A DNA stretch of 64,000 bases from Microbacterium sp. W4I4 (GCF_030816235.1 NZ_JAUSXT010000001.1:620001-684000); one strand, 5' to 3'; counted from the first letter of the stretch, positions 41,481 through 51,722 are shown. Notes: a model not told the origin generated them from the letters alone. Translations and numbers: made by a program.

Positions 41481-42263
41481 ATGATCGAACTGCGCACTCC
41501 GGCCGAGATCGACGAGATGCGAGCCGCAGGCCGCTTCGTCGCCGAGACGCTGGCGACGCTGCGCGACGAGACGAAAGTGGGCACCAACCTGCTCTCGATC
41601 GACCGCCATGCGCACGAGCTCATCCGCAAGGCCGGGGCGGAGTCCTGCTACATCGACTACGCGCCGTCGTTCGGAAACGGGCCCTTCGGAAAGGTCATCT
41701 GCACCTCGATCAATGACGCGGTGCTGCACGGCCTCCCCCACGACTACACGCTGCGCGACGGCGACCTGGTCTCTCTGGACTTCGCCGTCTCCGTGGACGG
41801 CTGGGTCGCCGACTCGGCGGTCTCGTTCGTCGTCGGTACGCCGCGCGATGAGGACCTGCGCCTGATCGACACCACCGAGCGCGCCCTGGACGCGGCGATC
41901 GAGGCGGCCGTCATCGGCAACAGGATCGGCGACATCTCGGCATCCGTCGCCGCCGTCGCGCACGGCGAGGGCTACTCGATCAACACCGACTTCGGCGGTC
42001 ACGGCGTCGGGCGCATCATGCACGGCGACCCGCATGTGCCGAACGACGGCCGCGCAGGCCGCGGGTTCCCGCTGCGCGAGGGCCTGGTCTTCGCCCTGGA
42101 GCCCTGGTTCCTGGCCACCACCGATGTGCTGCGCACGGATGCCGACGGCTGGACGCTGCGCAGCGCCGACGGCTCTCGCGGGGCGCACTCGGAGCACACC
42201 GTGGCTGTCACGAAGGACGGCCCGATCGTGCTCACCGACCGGTCGTTCCTCGGCGTCGACTGA
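41481..42263 (+). CDS. map: Type I methionine aminopeptidase
   Basis: A 260-aa metalloprotease that removes the starting methionine. The five metal ligands can be placed: Asp in DLVSLDFAVSVDGWVADSA (two), His in GGHGVGRIMH, Glu in FALEPWFL and Glu in HSEHTVAV. The ATG at 41481 follows GAGAGG by about 10 nt; an upstream ATG at 41456 is possible but has no ribosome site. It stands between trmD and rplS, on the opposite strand. Confidence 0.93.
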   Translation: MIELRTPAEIDEMRAAGRFVAETLATLRDETKVGTNLLSIDRHAHELIRKAGAESCYIDYAPSFGNGPFGKVICTSINDAVLHGLPHDYTLRDGDLVSLDFAVSVDGWVADSAVSFVVGTPRDEDLRLIDTTERALDAAIEAAVIGNRIGDISASVAAVAHGEGYSINTDFGGHGVGRIMHGDPHVPNDGRAGRGFPLREGLVFALEPWFLATTDVLRTDADGWTLRSADGSRGAHSEHTVAVTKDGPIVLTDRSFLGVD

Positions 42264-42292
42264 CACGGCTGCTTTCGCCGGCGCGGTGGCGC

Positions 42293-43000
42293 TCAGTCGA
42301 GCAGGTCGGGACGACGCGCGCGCGTGCGCTCGAGCTGCTGGTCGCGGCGCCATGCGGCGATCGCGCCGTGGTTGCCGCTGAGCAGGATCGGCGGCACCTC
42401 GCGGTCGCGCCACATCGCGGGCTTCGTGAACGAGGGGTACTCGAGCAGGCCGTCCTCGTGCGACTCCTCGACGAGGCTCTCGGGGTTGCCGACGACACCG
42501 GGGATCAGTCGGCCGATCGCCTCGACCATCGCCATGACGGCGACCTCTCCCCCGTTGAGCACATAGTCGCCGAGGCTGATCAGACGCACCTCGCCCAGCG
42601 ATGCGGCGTACTCGAAGACGCGCTCGTCGATGCCCTCGTAGCGTCCGCAGCCGAAGATCAGGTGCTCGCGGGTCGCGAGGTCGCGGGCGGTCGCCTGAGT
42701 GAACACCTCGCCCGCGGGCGAGGGGAAGATGATGGTGGGCGCGCCCTTCGACAAGCTCAGGGACCCATTCCCGGAAGAGGCCAGCTGGTCGAGCGCCTCG
42801 CCCCAGGGCTCGGGCTTCATGACCATGCCGGCGCCGCCGCCGTAGGGCGTGTCGTCGACGGTGCGATGCCGATCGTGCGCCCAGTCCCGCAGGTCGTGGA
42901 CATTCAGGTCCAGGATGCCGGTCTCCTGCGCCCTGCCGAGCAGCGACAGCGTCAACCCGTCGAAGTACGACGGGAAGATCGAGACGACGTCGAGACGCAT
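42293..43000 (-). CDS. trmD: tRNA (guanine-37-N1)-methyltransferase
   Basis: A 235-aa SPOUT methyltransferase that prevents frameshifting by methylating G37. [22 protein letters not shown], the knotted SAM site [14 protein letters not shown] and [26 protein letters not shown] are all present. Residues 79-86, GSLSLSKG, are encoded by a copy of a dispersed repeat and look like an insertion in the loop before [14 protein letters not shown]. It is the last gene of rpsP-KH-rimM-trmD; rimM ends 2 nt upstream. Confidence 0.96.
   Translation of the reverse strand: MRLDVVSIFPSYFDGLTLSLLGRAQETGILDLNVHDLRDWAHDRHRTVDDTPYGGGAGMVMKPEPWGEALDQLASSGNGSLSLSKGAPTIIFPSPAGEVFTQATARDLATREHLIFGCGRYEGIDERVFEYAASLGEVRLISLGDYVLNGGEVAVMAMVEAIGRLIPGVVGNPESLVEESHEDGLLEYPSFTKPAMWRDREVPPILLSGNHGAIAAWRRDQQLERTRARRPDLLD
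42743..42765. repeat. Dispersed repeat (family B) inside trmD
   Basis: GACAAGCTCAGGGACC (42750-42765) is 15/16 identical to bases 13707-13722 between ligA and mnmA. The extended element to 42743 is GCCCTTC plus this core. On the trmD strand it reads as the peptide GSLSLSKG in frame. Confidence 0.75.
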
Positions 43001-43002
43001 GC

Positions 43003-43578
43003 TCAGTCGGATGCGGCGGAGGTGTCGTCGGAAGCGGCGGCATCCGGAGCCGGAAGCTCCTCGAACAGCCCGGGCGGCGGGGTGACGATCACTCGTCCGG
43101 CCGCGATGTCGACCGAGGGCACGATGGCCTCCACGAACGGGACCATGACCTCTGCGGTGTCGGTCTTGACGATCAGCAGGTCCTGGGCGGGCATGTGCTC
43201 GACGCGCAGGATCTGGCCGAGCACGACGTCGTCGCGGACGACATCCAGCCCGATCAGCTGGTGCGAGTACCAGGCGTCGTCCTCGACCTCGTCGTCCTCA
43301 TCCATCCAGAGGATGGCGCGGACGAGGGTCTCTGCGGCGCTGCGGTCGTCGATTCCGTCGAGGAAGACGACCGAGTTGCCGTTCATCACCCGGTACTCGC
43401 GGATCGTGACGGTCTTGCCGTGCCACGCGGATGCCTCCGGCACCTGCAGCGTGAACTCGGCACCCGGTACGAAACGGCGCTCGGGATTGTCGGTGTACAG
43501 CTCGAGCTTGAACGCGCCCTTGAGCCCGTGCGCCTTGAGCAGGCGGCCGACGCGAAGCTGGTTCTTCTCGCTGGCCAC
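43003..43578 (-). CDS. rimM: Ribosome maturation factor RimM
   Basis: A 191-aa factor for assembly of the 30S head, acting near S19. [28 protein letters not shown] is the RimM N-domain, and [14 protein letters not shown] begins the PRC-barrel. The tail is acidic and alanine-rich. The GTG at 43578 is chosen, one base after the KH stop; an ATG at 43596 (6 codons earlier) overlaps the KH gene and has no ribosome site. The order rpsP-KH-rimM-trmD is standard. Confidence 0.93.
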   Translation of the reverse strand: MASEKNQLRVGRLLKAHGLKGAFKLELYTDNPERRFVPGAEFTLQVPEASAWHGKTVTIREYRVMNGNSVVFLDGIDDRSAAETLVRAILWMDEDDEVEDDAWYSHQLIGLDVVRDDVVLGQILRVEHMPAQDLLIVKTDTAEVMVPFVEAIVPSVDIAAGRVIVTPPPGLFEELPAPDAAASDDTSAASD

Positions 43579-43579
43579 G

Positions 43580-43810
43580 TCAGTCGTCCGCGACATCGAC
43601 GCGGACACGACGTCCGTCGGCGAGGGCGGCGATGAGGGTGCGCAGCGCTTTGGCTGTGCGGCCGCCGCGCCCGATCACGCGACCACGGTCATCCGGGTGC
43701 ACATGCACCTCGAGCAGATCGCCCCGGGGCGATTCGGATGCGGTGATGCGGACATCCTCCGGGTGATCGACGATCCCCTTGACGATGTGTTCGAGCGCGG
43801 CGGCGAGCAC
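43580..43810 (-). CDS. khpA: KH-domain RNA-binding protein (KhpA type)
   Basis: A 76-aa single KH domain, LAAALEHIVKGIVDHPEDVRI then HPDDRGRVIGRGGRTAKALRTL, with the GxxG loop written GRGG. It binds RNA, possibly with KhpB, and affects cell-wall elongation in some Gram-positive bacteria (family knowledge). A GTG starts it. It sits between rpsP (6 nt) and rimM (1 nt). Confidence 0.9.
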   Translation of the reverse strand: MLAAALEHIVKGIVDHPEDVRITASESPRGDLLEVHVHPDDRGRVIGRGGRTAKALRTLIAALADGRRVRVDVADD

Positions 43811-43816
43811 GGCGGA

Positions 43817-44248
43817 TTACTCTGCGTCGGCGGCGGGGGCCTCAGCGGCCTCCGCGTCAGCAGCGGCAGGAGCCTCCTCAGCAGGAGTCTCCTTCTTCTC
43901 GATCTTGGGCTTGACGACCGACTTCTTGGCCGCGTCGATCTCGAAGGGAGCCTTGGGCTCCTTGACCTGGACGGTGGACTTCGCGTCCTTGTCGCCCTTG
44001 AACTTGCCCCAGTCGCCCGTGAGCTTGAGCAGCACGGCGACCTGCTCGGTCGGCTGCGCGCCGACGGACAGCCAGTACTGCGCGCGCTCCGAGTCGATCT
44101 CGATGAACGAGGGCTGCTCGGTCGGGTGGTACTTGCCGATCTCCTCGATCACGCGACCGTCGCGCTTGGTCTTGGAGTCGGCGACGACGACACGGTAGTA
44201 GGGCGCACGGATCTTGCCGAAGCGCTTGAGACGGATCTTGACAGCCAC
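43817..44248 (-). CDS. rpsP: 30S ribosomal protein S16 with acidic tail
   Basis: A 143-aa small-subunit protein. [25 protein letters not shown] and the [29 protein letters not shown] core are typical. The conserved part ends near residue 95; a lysine-rich stretch ([10 protein letters not shown]) and an alanine/glutamate tail follow, as in other actinobacterial S16. The GTG start has AGGAG 6 nt upstream. It heads the rpsP-khpA-rimM-trmD unit. Confidence 0.97.
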   Translation of the reverse strand: MAVKIRLKRFGKIRAPYYRVVVADSKTKRDGRVIEEIGKYHPTEQPSFIEIDSERAQYWLSVGAQPTEQVAVLLKLTGDWGKFKGDKDAKSTVQVKEPKAPFEIDAAKKSVVKPKIEKKETPAEEAPAAADAEAAEAPAADAE

Positions 44249-44347
44249 GATTCTCCTGAATGGTGTGGAAAGGAAGATGAACGACGCCTGGAGCGTGGGG
44301 TGCACACCCGGCGGAAGCTCTGAGGGGGGGAGGGATGCTGGATTAGA

Positions 44348-44378
44348 GGGTCGAGCAGCCTTCCGACCCTTCATTCTG
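44348..44378 (-). promoter_or_regulatory. rpsP promoter -10 and leader hairpin
   Basis: A -10-like CAGAAT (44373-44378) in TGGCAGAATG matches the rplS promoter. Just downstream, GGGTCG (44364-44369 on the minus strand) can pair with CGACCC (44348-44353) around a 10-nt loop, so the hairpin opens the transcript. The leader is about 118 nt. Confidence 0.5.
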
Positions 44379-44455
44379 CCAGATCTCGGCGCACACCGCG
44401 AAACGACGCGACACGACGCGCGGTTCGGCGGCCTGCCGCGTGTCAGAATGTGCCC

Positions 44456-45601
44456 GTGCCGATCGAATTCGCCTCGTCTCCGCGCTCCACCGTCGGGTTG
44501 GAGTGGGAGGTCATGCTCGCCGATCCCGTCACGGGAGACCTGGTCGGGCGCGCCCCGGAGCTGCTGACCCTTCTCGAGGAGGAGAGCGCGCCGCAGCGGT
44601 ACACGGTCACCGGCGAGCTGCTCACCAACACCATCGAGGTCACCAGCGGCGTCGGCAGCAGCGTCTCGCATGCGGTGGAGGACATCGCCGCGGCGATCGC
44701 CGCCGTGCGCCGGTCCACCGATCCCGCCGGAATCGAGCTGCTGTCGGCCGGAAGCCACCCGTACGCGCAGTGGTTCAACCAGCGCGTCACCGACAAGACG
44801 CGCTATCACAAGCTCATCGAGCGCACCCAGTGGTGGGGGCGGAACATGATGATCTGGGGAATCCACGTGCACGTCGGAATCGACGACCGCGACAAGGTGC
44901 TGCCGATCATCGGCGCGCTGTCGGCGTTCCTCCCCCATCTGCAGGCGCTGTCCGCGTCGAGCCCGTACTGGGCGGGTGAGCGCACCGGCTACGCCTCCAA
45001 CCGCTCGCTCGTCTTCCAGCAGCTGCCCACCGCGGGGCTGCCGTGGGCGATCGAGACCTGGTCGGAGTTCGAGTCCTTCGTCGACGACATGACCCGCACC
45101 GGGGTGATGGCCGACCCGTCCGAGATCCGCTGGGACATCCGCCCCGCTCCGCGCTGGGGAACGATCGAGGTGCGCGCCTGCGACGGGATGTCCACGCTGA
45201 CCGAGCTCGCGTCCGTCGCCGCGCTCACCCAGACCCTGGTGGAGTTCTTCTCCCGCGAGCTCGACGAGGGGCGCGAGCTGCCGACGCTGCAGTCCTGGTT
45301 CCACCGTGAGAACAAGTGGCGCGCCGCCCGGTACGGGCTGGATGCCAGGGTCATCGTCGATCGCGCCGGCTCCCAGGTGCCGGTGCGCGAGCACATCGGC
45401 GCAGTGGTCGAGGATCTGCTGCCCATCGCGCGCGATCTCGGCTGCGCCCGAGAGCTCGACGGCATCCGCAGCATCCTGCAGGGCGGCGCGAGCTACGCCC
45501 GTCAGCTGGAGGCGGCGGATGCGGCGAACGGCGACCTGCGGGAGGTCGTGCAGCATCTGATCCGCGAGTTCCGGGCGGGTCCGGAGCGTTCGGTCGAGTG
45601 A
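44456..45601 (+). CDS. Carboxylate-amine ligase, GCS2 (YbdK) family
   Basis: A 381-aa enzyme of the glutamate-cysteine ligase 2 family, which joins a carboxylate to an amine using [56 protein letters not shown] and [20 protein letters not shown] are the family motifs. The natural substrates of the actinobacterial members are unclear; mycothiol, not glutathione, is the usual thiol here. The GTG at 44456 is chosen over that at 44450 because CAGAAT (44444-44449) lies 6 nt before it. Confidence 0.88.
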   Translation: MPIEFASSPRSTVGLEWEVMLADPVTGDLVGRAPELLTLLEEESAPQRYTVTGELLTNTIEVTSGVGSSVSHAVEDIAAAIAAVRRSTDPAGIELLSAGSHPYAQWFNQRVTDKTRYHKLIERTQWWGRNMMIWGIHVHVGIDDRDKVLPIIGALSAFLPHLQALSASSPYWAGERTGYASNRSLVFQQLPTAGLPWAIETWSEFESFVDDMTRTGVMADPSEIRWDIRPAPRWGTIEVRACDGMSTLTELASVAALTQTLVEFFSRELDEGRELPTLQSWFHRENKWRAARYGLDARVIVDRAGSQVPVREHIGAVVEDLLPIARDLGCARELDGIRSILQGGASYARQLEAADAANGDLREVVQHLIREFRAGPERSVE

Positions 45602-45610
45602 GACCGCCCC

Positions 45611-46582
45611 TCAGCGCTCGTCGACGAGCAATCGCGCGAGTGTCTCGTCCAGCACGACGTCCGTGACGATGCCGGCGGCGAAGGCCGCGCGCAGCGAGCC
45701 GAGTTTCGCCGTGCCGGAGACCACGCAGACCCGCCGCGGGACGCGCCTCAGTCGATCCAGGCCGGGACCGGTCGATCGGGCGTTCAGGCGGATGTCCTTC
45801 CAGCTGCCGTCCGCGCGGAAGAAGACGGTCGCCACGTCGCCGATCGCGCCGTCCTCGCGCAGGCTCCGGTAGTCGTCGCGGCCGAGATAGCCGCCCACAT
45901 AGACCCGGCTGGGTACCTCGGCCTGCGGGGAACCCAGGCCGAACACGGCGATGTCCATCGAGGACTGGAACGTCAGCACACGGCGGGTGCTGCGCTCGCG
46001 CCACATCGCCTCGCGGGTGTCGGGGTTGTCGAAGAACGCCGGCACCGGGAACTGCTCGACCTGCGCCCCGAACGCGGCGCCGAAGCGCTGCAGGATGTCG
46101 CTGGAGTACTCCAGCCCACTGGTCTGGATGTTGCCCGCCCCGTTGAGCTGCACGAATGTGGTGCCGTGGGTCTCCTTCTGCACGAGCGACCGGCTCACCG
46201 TGCTGATCGTGGACCCCCAGGCGATGCCGACCGTCATGTTCGACTCGATGAACTGCGAGAGCAGTCGCCCTGCCGTGAGGCCCACCCGTTCCAGGCGCTC
46301 GACGTCGCTGACGATCCCCGACATCGGCACGATGTGCGCGGCGATCCGGAAGCGGGTGCGCAGCTGCTCCTCCAACTCCCCCACGCGCTCGAACGGCGAG
46401 TTGATGCGGATGTCGACCAGTCCGGTGTCCCTGGCGTGCGTGAGCAGTCTGGACACGGAGGACCGCGATGTCTCCAGCTCGGTGGCGATGGCATCCATCG
46501 TCATGTCCTGCAGGTAGTAGAGCTTCGCCGCCGTGAGCGCGGCGTGCATCCTGGCGTCGTGCCGACCGGCATCCGCAGTCAT
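45611..46582 (-). CDS. SorC/DeoR-family sugar-binding transcriptional regulator
   Basis: A 323-aa regulator. The N-terminal helix-turn-helix reads YYLQDMTMDAIATELETSRSSVSRLLTHARDTGLVDIRI. The rest is a sugar-phosphate-binding SorC domain (VGIAWGSTISTVSRSL, VQLNGAGN). Being divergent from glpD and next to glpK, it is a plausible regulator of glycerol use, with glycerol-3-phosphate or a related sugar phosphate as effector (inference). The ATG at 46582 has GGAGG 8-9 nt upstream. Palindromes in the shared gap may be its sites. Confidence 0.85.
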   Translation of the reverse strand: MTADAGRHDARMHAALTAAKLYYLQDMTMDAIATELETSRSSVSRLLTHARDTGLVDIRINSPFERVGELEEQLRTRFRIAAHIVPMSGIVSDVERLERVGLTAGRLLSQFIESNMTVGIAWGSTISTVSRSLVQKETHGTTFVQLNGAGNIQTSGLEYSSDILQRFGAAFGAQVEQFPVPAFFDNPDTREAMWRERSTRRVLTFQSSMDIAVFGLGSPQAEVPSRVYVGGYLGRDDYRSLREDGAIGDVATVFFRADGSWKDIRLNARSTGPGLDRLRRVPRRVCVVSGTAKLGSLRAAFAAGIVTDVVLDETLARLLVDER

Positions 46583-46604
46583 CCTGACCACCTCCGGGGA
46601 TCTG

Positions 46605-46645
46605 CGTGCACATTCGTGCACGCCGTTTGCATGATTCTGTCATGC
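46605..46645. promoter_or_regulatory. Two palindromic operator candidates between sorC and glpD
   Basis: CGTGCAC-ATTC-GTGCACG (46605-46622) is a perfect 7-4-7 inverted repeat. GCATGA-TTCTG-TCATGC (46629-46645) is a perfect 6-5-6 one, with 6 nt between them. They fill the only space available for the promoters of the divergent regulator and glpD. Confidence 0.6.
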
Positions 46646-46693
46646 GGCGGATGCTGGAAGCACCGTCGAGGAAGCACGGACGAGGGAGAGATC

Positions 46694-48407
46694 ATGGTCG
46701 ACACCACACGGCAGTCACGCCGGGACAGCGAACTGGCAACCGTGCGCGATGCGGGGCGGACCACCGTCCTGATCATCGGCGCGGGCATCAACGGCATCTC
46801 GCTGTTCCGCGATCTGGCCCTGCAGGGAGTCGACGCCGTGATCGTCGATCGCGGGGACTTCGCCGGCGGTGCATCCTCGGCATCCAGCCACATGATCCAC
46901 GGCGGCATCCGCTACCTGGAGAACGGCGAGTTCCGCCTGGTGCGCGAATCCGTGCGCGAGCGCAACGGGCTCCTCCACATCGCGCCGCACTACGTCAAGC
47001 CCCTCGAGACGACGATCCCGATCTACTCGACCTTCTCCGGCATCCTCTCCGCTCCGCTCCGCTTCCTGACGCACCGCAGCGGCAAGCCTCAGGAGCGCGG
47101 CGCGCTGCTCATCAAGGCGGGCCTCACGCTGTACGACACGTTCTCGCGCGACGGCGGCGCCGTGCCGCGGCACCGCTTCCTCGGGCGCACCTCGTCGCTG
47201 GCGGAGCTCCCCCACCTCGACCCGAAGATCAAGTACACCGCCACGTACTACGACGCCTCCATGCACGATCCGGAGCGTCTGGCGCTGGACGTGCTGCAGG
47301 ACGGCCGCTCCGCGAACGCCGGCTCCTACGCGCTGAACTACGTCGAGGCCGTCGGACGCGATGCCGATTCCGTGACGCTGCGCGACCGGGAGACCGCCGA
47401 GGAGTTCACCGTCCGCGCGGACGTCATCGTGAACACCTCCGGCCCGTGGACGGATCTCACCAACGACGCGCTCGGCGAGCCGACCCGCTTCATGGGGCGG
47501 GACCAAGGGCTCGCACATCGTGCTCGATCACCCGGAACTGCTGGCGGCGACCCAGGGGCGCGAGATCTTCTTCGAGCACTCCGACGGCCGCATCGTGCTC
47601 ATCTACCCGCTCAAGGGCAAGGTGCTCGTCGGCACCACCGACATCGAGGCGGATCCCCGTGAGCCTGCGCGCTGCACCGAGGAGGAGGTCGACTACTTCT
47701 TCGACCTGATCCGCCACGTGTTCCCCGCCATCGAGGTGGACCGCGACCAGATCATCTACCGGTTCTCCGGCATCCGCCCGCTCCCCCGTCATGAGGACAC
47801 CGCGCCCGGCTTCGTGTCGCGCGACTACCGCATCGAGCTCGATGAGACCCAGGCGGCCCCGATGCTGAGCCTGGTCGGCGGCAAGTGGACCACCTTCCGC
47901 GCCCTGGGCGAGCACCTCGCCGACCGCACCCTGGCTCTGCTGGGGCGCACGCGCTTCGTGTCGACCGAGGGACTGCCGATCGGCGGCGGCCACGGCTTCC
48001 CCCGCACCACCCGTGCGCGTGCCGCATGGAAGCGCACGAACCTGCCTGGAGCGGATGCCGCCCGCGGAGATCAGCTCCTCACCCGATACGGGACGCGTGC
48101 CGCCCAGGTGTGGCAGCACATCGAGCAGGGGCAGGATCAGCCGCTCGCAGGCGGCGCGCTCTCGATGCGCGAACTGGAGTGGATGGTCGAGAACGAGATG
48201 GTCGTGCGGCTCGCGGATGTCGTGCTGCGCCGCACCAGCATCGCGTTCACGGGCGACGCGACGGGTGCGCTCCTCGGAGAGCTCGCGGACGCGCTCGCAC
48301 CGCTGATGGGCTGGGATGCCGACCGCCGCGACGCGGAGGTCGAGGCATCCGTCCAGATCCTCAACGACGCGCACGGCCTGTCGCTCGAGGTTCCCGCGCG
48401 CCGCTGA
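46694..48407 (+). pseudogene. glpD: Glycerol-3-phosphate dehydrogenase, frameshifted
   Basis: Together the two frames encode a 570-aa FAD enzyme that oxidises glycerol-3-phosphate to dihydroxyacetone phosphate. The FAD site TVLIIGAGINGISLFRDLALQG and SSHMIHGGIRYLENGEFRLV lie in frame one. After residue 267 (RFM) the frame is lost: GGGG at 47494-47497 has one G more than needed. Taking one G away gives GGTKGSHIVLDHPELLAATQ, the expected continuation, and the second frame runs to 48407. As written, the product would stop at 47662. Either a real mutation in a G-run or a sequencing error. Confidence 0.9.
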
Positions 48408-48492
48408 GATCGTGGGATGACCGCGGTCCGGGCGCGACCGAGGCGACGATGAAAGAATGCGGGTCACCGATGTCCCGCTGAAGGAGAGCAGC

Positions 48493-50007
48493 ATGGCCGA
48501 GTACGTTCTGTCGATCGACCAGGGCACGACGTCCAGCCGGGCGATCATCTTCGATCACGCGGGTGCCGTCGTGGCATCCGGTCAGAAGGAGCACGAGCAG
48601 ATCCTGCCGCGCGCCGGCTGGGTCGAGCACGACCCGGCGGAGATCTGGCAGAACGTGCAGGAGGTCATCGGCCTGGCCCTGACCCGCGCGCATCTGACCC
48701 GGCACGACATCGCCGCCGTCGGGATCACCAACCAGCGCGAGACCGCCGTGGTGTGGGACCGTGCGACGGGCGAGCCGGTGTACAACGCGATCGTCTGGCA
48801 GGACACCCGCACCCAGGAGATCGTGGATCGCCTTGCGGCGGACGGCGGGATCGATCGCTTCGCCGAGTTCGTCGGACTGCCGCTGGCGACATACTTCTCG
48901 GGCACGAAGGTCGCCTGGATCCTCGAGAACGTCGACGGAGCACGAGAGAGGGCGGATGCCGGCGAGCTGATGTTCGGAACGACCGACACCTGGGTGCTGT
49001 GGAACCTCACCGGCGGAGTGGACGGCGGTGTGCATGCCACGGACGTGACCAACGCGTCGCGCACCATGTTCATGGATCTGGAGACGCTGCAGTGGCGCGA
49101 CGACATCCTGAAGGCCTTCGGGGTGCCGGCCTCGATGCTGCCGGAGATCCGCTCGTCGTCGGAGGTGTACGGCACGGCGGAGAACTCGTCGCTGCTGCGC
49201 GAGACCCCGATCGCCGGCATCCTGGGCGACCAGCAGGCGGCGACGTTCGGGCAGGCGGCGTTCCGCGCCGGCGAGAGCAAGAACACGTACGGCACCGGAT
49301 GCTTCCTGATCTTCAACACCGGCGAGGAGATCGTCCGTTCGAAGAACGGGCTGCTGACCACAGTCGGCTACAAGCTCGGCGACGCCCCGACCCATTACGC
49401 ACTGGAGGGCTCCATCGCCGTCGCGGGCTCGCTGATCCAGTGGCTCCGCGACCAGCTGGGTCTGATCTCTTCCGCACCCGAGGTCGAGGAGCTGGCCTCG
49501 CTGGTGGAGGACAACGGCGGCGTCTACATCGTCCCCGCCTTCTCCGGCCTGTTCACCCCCTACTGGCGCCCGGATGCCCGCGGCGCGATCGTGGGCCTCA
49601 CCCGCTTCGCCAACCGCAACCACATCGCCCGTGCGGCGCTGGAGGCCGTCGCGTTCCAGACCCGAGACGTGCTGGACGCGGTGAACGCGGATGCCGGAGT
49701 GGAGCTGAAGGAACTGAAGGTGGATGGCGGCATGGTCGCCAACGATGCGCTCATGCAGTTCCAGGCCGATGTGCTGGGGGTCAGTGTCGTGCGCCCGAAG
49801 GTGGCCGAGACCACCGCACTGGGCGCCGCATACGCCGCCGGGCTCGCCGTCGGCTTCTGGAGCGACCTCGACGAGCTGTCCGCGAACTGGCAGGAGGACC
49901 GACGGTGGGAGCCGACTATGGCAGCCGACGAGCGCGATCGTCAGCTGCGCCTGTGGCGCAAGGCCGTCACCAAGTCGATGGACTGGGTCGACGAGGACGT
50001 GCGCTGA
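48493..50007 (+). CDS. glpK: Glycerol kinase
   Basis: A 504-aa FGGY-family kinase that makes glycerol-3-phosphate. It begins [61 protein letters not shown] and the FGGY signature region [17 protein letters not shown] ([16 protein letters not shown]) follow. The ATG at 48493 has AAGGAG 8 nt upstream. It lies 85 nt after glpD in the same direction. It ends one base before the ffh stop. Confidence 0.96.
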   Translation: MAEYVLSIDQGTTSSRAIIFDHAGAVVASGQKEHEQILPRAGWVEHDPAEIWQNVQEVIGLALTRAHLTRHDIAAVGITNQRETAVVWDRATGEPVYNAIVWQDTRTQEIVDRLAADGGIDRFAEFVGLPLATYFSGTKVAWILENVDGARERADAGELMFGTTDTWVLWNLTGGVDGGVHATDVTNASRTMFMDLETLQWRDDILKAFGVPASMLPEIRSSSEVYGTAENSSLLRETPIAGILGDQQAATFGQAAFRAGESKNTYGTGCFLIFNTGEEIVRSKNGLLTTVGYKLGDAPTHYALEGSIAVAGSLIQWLRDQLGLISSAPEVEELASLVEDNGGVYIVPAFSGLFTPYWRPDARGAIVGLTRFANRNHIARAALEAVAFQTRDVLDAVNADAGVELKELKVDGGMVANDALMQFQADVLGVSVVRPKVAETTALGAAYAAGLAVGFWSDLDELSANWQEDRRWEPTMAADERDRQLRLWRKAVTKSMDWVDEDVR

Positions 50008-50008
50008 G

Positions 50009-51562
50009 TCAGTTCTTGCCGAAGAGCTTCTGGATCTCGGCCAGGTCGGCCTCGGTCGGAGCCTTCTGACCGCCACCGAGTCCGAAGCCGGAACCGGTCG
50101 GGTTGGAGGCGGCCGTCGGGAGCCCGGCGTTCTCGGCGGCGCGCTTGGCGGGGTTGCCGGAACGGGAGCCGCTCTTGCTCTTGGCGCCCTTCTTGCCGCG
50201 CTTGGTCGACGCGCCGGGCTTGCCCATCGGGCCCATGCCGGGGATCTGCGGGGTGCCGCCGCGGGCGACGGTCTTCATCATCTTCGCGGCCTGCTCGAAG
50301 CGCTGGACGAGCTGGTTGACGTCGGTGACGGTCATACCGGATCCCTTGGCGATGCGCAGGCGGCGCGAGCCGTTGAGCAGCTTGGGTGTGCGGCGCTCAG
50401 TCGGGGTCATAGAGCGGATGATGGCCTCGGTGCGGTCGATCTCCTTCTCGTCGAAGTCGTCGAGCTGCTGCTTCATCTGGCCCATGCCCGGGAGCATCCC
50501 GAGCATCTTCTTCATCGAGCCCATCTTCTTCATCTGCTGAAGCTGGTCGAGGAAATCCTCGAGGGTGAAGGCCTCGGTCGCGAGCTTCTCGGCCATCTTC
50601 ATGGCCTCTTCCTCGTCGAAGGCCTGCTGGGCCTGCTCGATGAGGGTCAGGATGTCACCGAGGTCGAGGATGCGGCTCGCCATGCGGTCGGGGTGGAAGG
50701 GCTCGAGGTCTTCGAGGTTCTCGCCCGTGGAGGCGAAGATGATCGGGCGTCCGGTGACGGATGCCACCGACAGCGCCGCGCCACCGCGTGCGTCGCCGTC
50801 GAGCTTGGAGAGCACGACACCGGTGAAGTCGACGCCCTCCTGGAAGGCCTTCGCCGTGTTCACGGCATCCTGACCGATCATCGCGTCGATGACGAACAGG
50901 ACCTCGTCGGGATCGGTGGCCTTGCGGATGTCGGAGGCCTGCTTCATCAGCTCGGCGTCCACACCGAGGCGACCGGCGGTGTCGATGATGACCACGTCGT
51001 GCTGCTGACGGCGGGCATGCTCGACGCCGGCCTTCGAGACCTGAACGGGGTCGCCCACGCCGTTGCCGGGCTCCGGGGCGAAGACGGTCGCGCCGGCGCG
51101 CTCCGCGACGACCTGCAGCTGGGTCACGGCATTCGGACGCTGCAGGTCGGCGGCGACCAGCAGCGGCGTGTGGCCGTCGGCCTGCAGCTGGCGGGCGAGC
51201 TTGCCCGCGAAGGTCGTCTTTCCCGAACCCTGCAGGCCCGCGAGCATGATGACGGTCGGCGGGGTCTTCGCGAACTCCAGCCGGCGCTGCTCGCCGCCGA
51301 GGATCGCGACGAGCTCCTCGTTGACGATCTGGACGACCTGCTGCGCGGGGTTCAGCGCCTTGCTGACCTCGTCGCTCAGGGCGCGCTCGCGCACCTTGGC
51401 AGTGAAGTCCTTCACGACGACGAGAGCGACGTCGGCATCGAGCAGAGCCCGACGGATCTCGCGGACGGTGCCGTCGACGTCGGCGGGGCTCAGCTTTCCC
51501 TTCGTGCGCAGATTGCGGAAGGTCTCGGTGAGCCGATCGGAGAGCGTGCCAAATGTAGCCAT
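50009..51562 (-). CDS. ffh: Signal recognition particle protein Ffh
   Basis: A 517-aa GTPase that binds signal peptides and 4.5S RNA. It has an N-domain, then the G-domain with LQGSGKTTFAGKLARQL, DTAGRLGVDAELM and SKLDGDARGGAALSV. The M-domain is methionine-rich (QMKKMGSMKKMLGMLPGMGQ) and has the RNA-binding SGMTVTDVNQLVQRFEQ. A basic, glycine-rich tail (residues about 455-517) is longer than in E. coli. The ATG at 51562 is the family start. Confidence 0.96.
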   Translation of the reverse strand: MATFGTLSDRLTETFRNLRTKGKLSPADVDGTVREIRRALLDADVALVVVKDFTAKVRERALSDEVSKALNPAQQVVQIVNEELVAILGGEQRRLEFAKTPPTVIMLAGLQGSGKTTFAGKLARQLQADGHTPLLVAADLQRPNAVTQLQVVAERAGATVFAPEPGNGVGDPVQVSKAGVEHARRQQHDVVIIDTAGRLGVDAELMKQASDIRKATDPDEVLFVIDAMIGQDAVNTAKAFQEGVDFTGVVLSKLDGDARGGAALSVASVTGRPIIFASTGENLEDLEPFHPDRMASRILDLGDILTLIEQAQQAFDEEEAMKMAEKLATEAFTLEDFLDQLQQMKKMGSMKKMLGMLPGMGQMKQQLDDFDEKEIDRTEAIIRSMTPTERRTPKLLNGSRRLRIAKGSGMTVTDVNQLVQRFEQAAKMMKTVARGGTPQIPGMGPMGKPGASTKRGKKGAKSKSGSRSGNPAKRAAENAGLPTAASNPTGSGFGLGGGQKAPTEADLAEIQKLFGKN

Positions 51563-51722
51563 GGTGCCCTCGATTCTACGGGAGCACAGCCCTGTCGCAG
51601 CGCAGGGAGGCGTTCTGGCCGCCCGCCGCGGTGGAATCTCGCATACGACGTGCGCACGCGCTCGCCAACGCACTCAGGATGCCGGATCAGCCAATTCGGC
51701 GCCCTTGGTATCTCACAGCCGG

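Noticed and set aside
44249..44449. A riboswitch before rpsP
   Set aside because: The gap holds one hairpin and a promoter but no pattern of a known riboswitch class that I can recognise.
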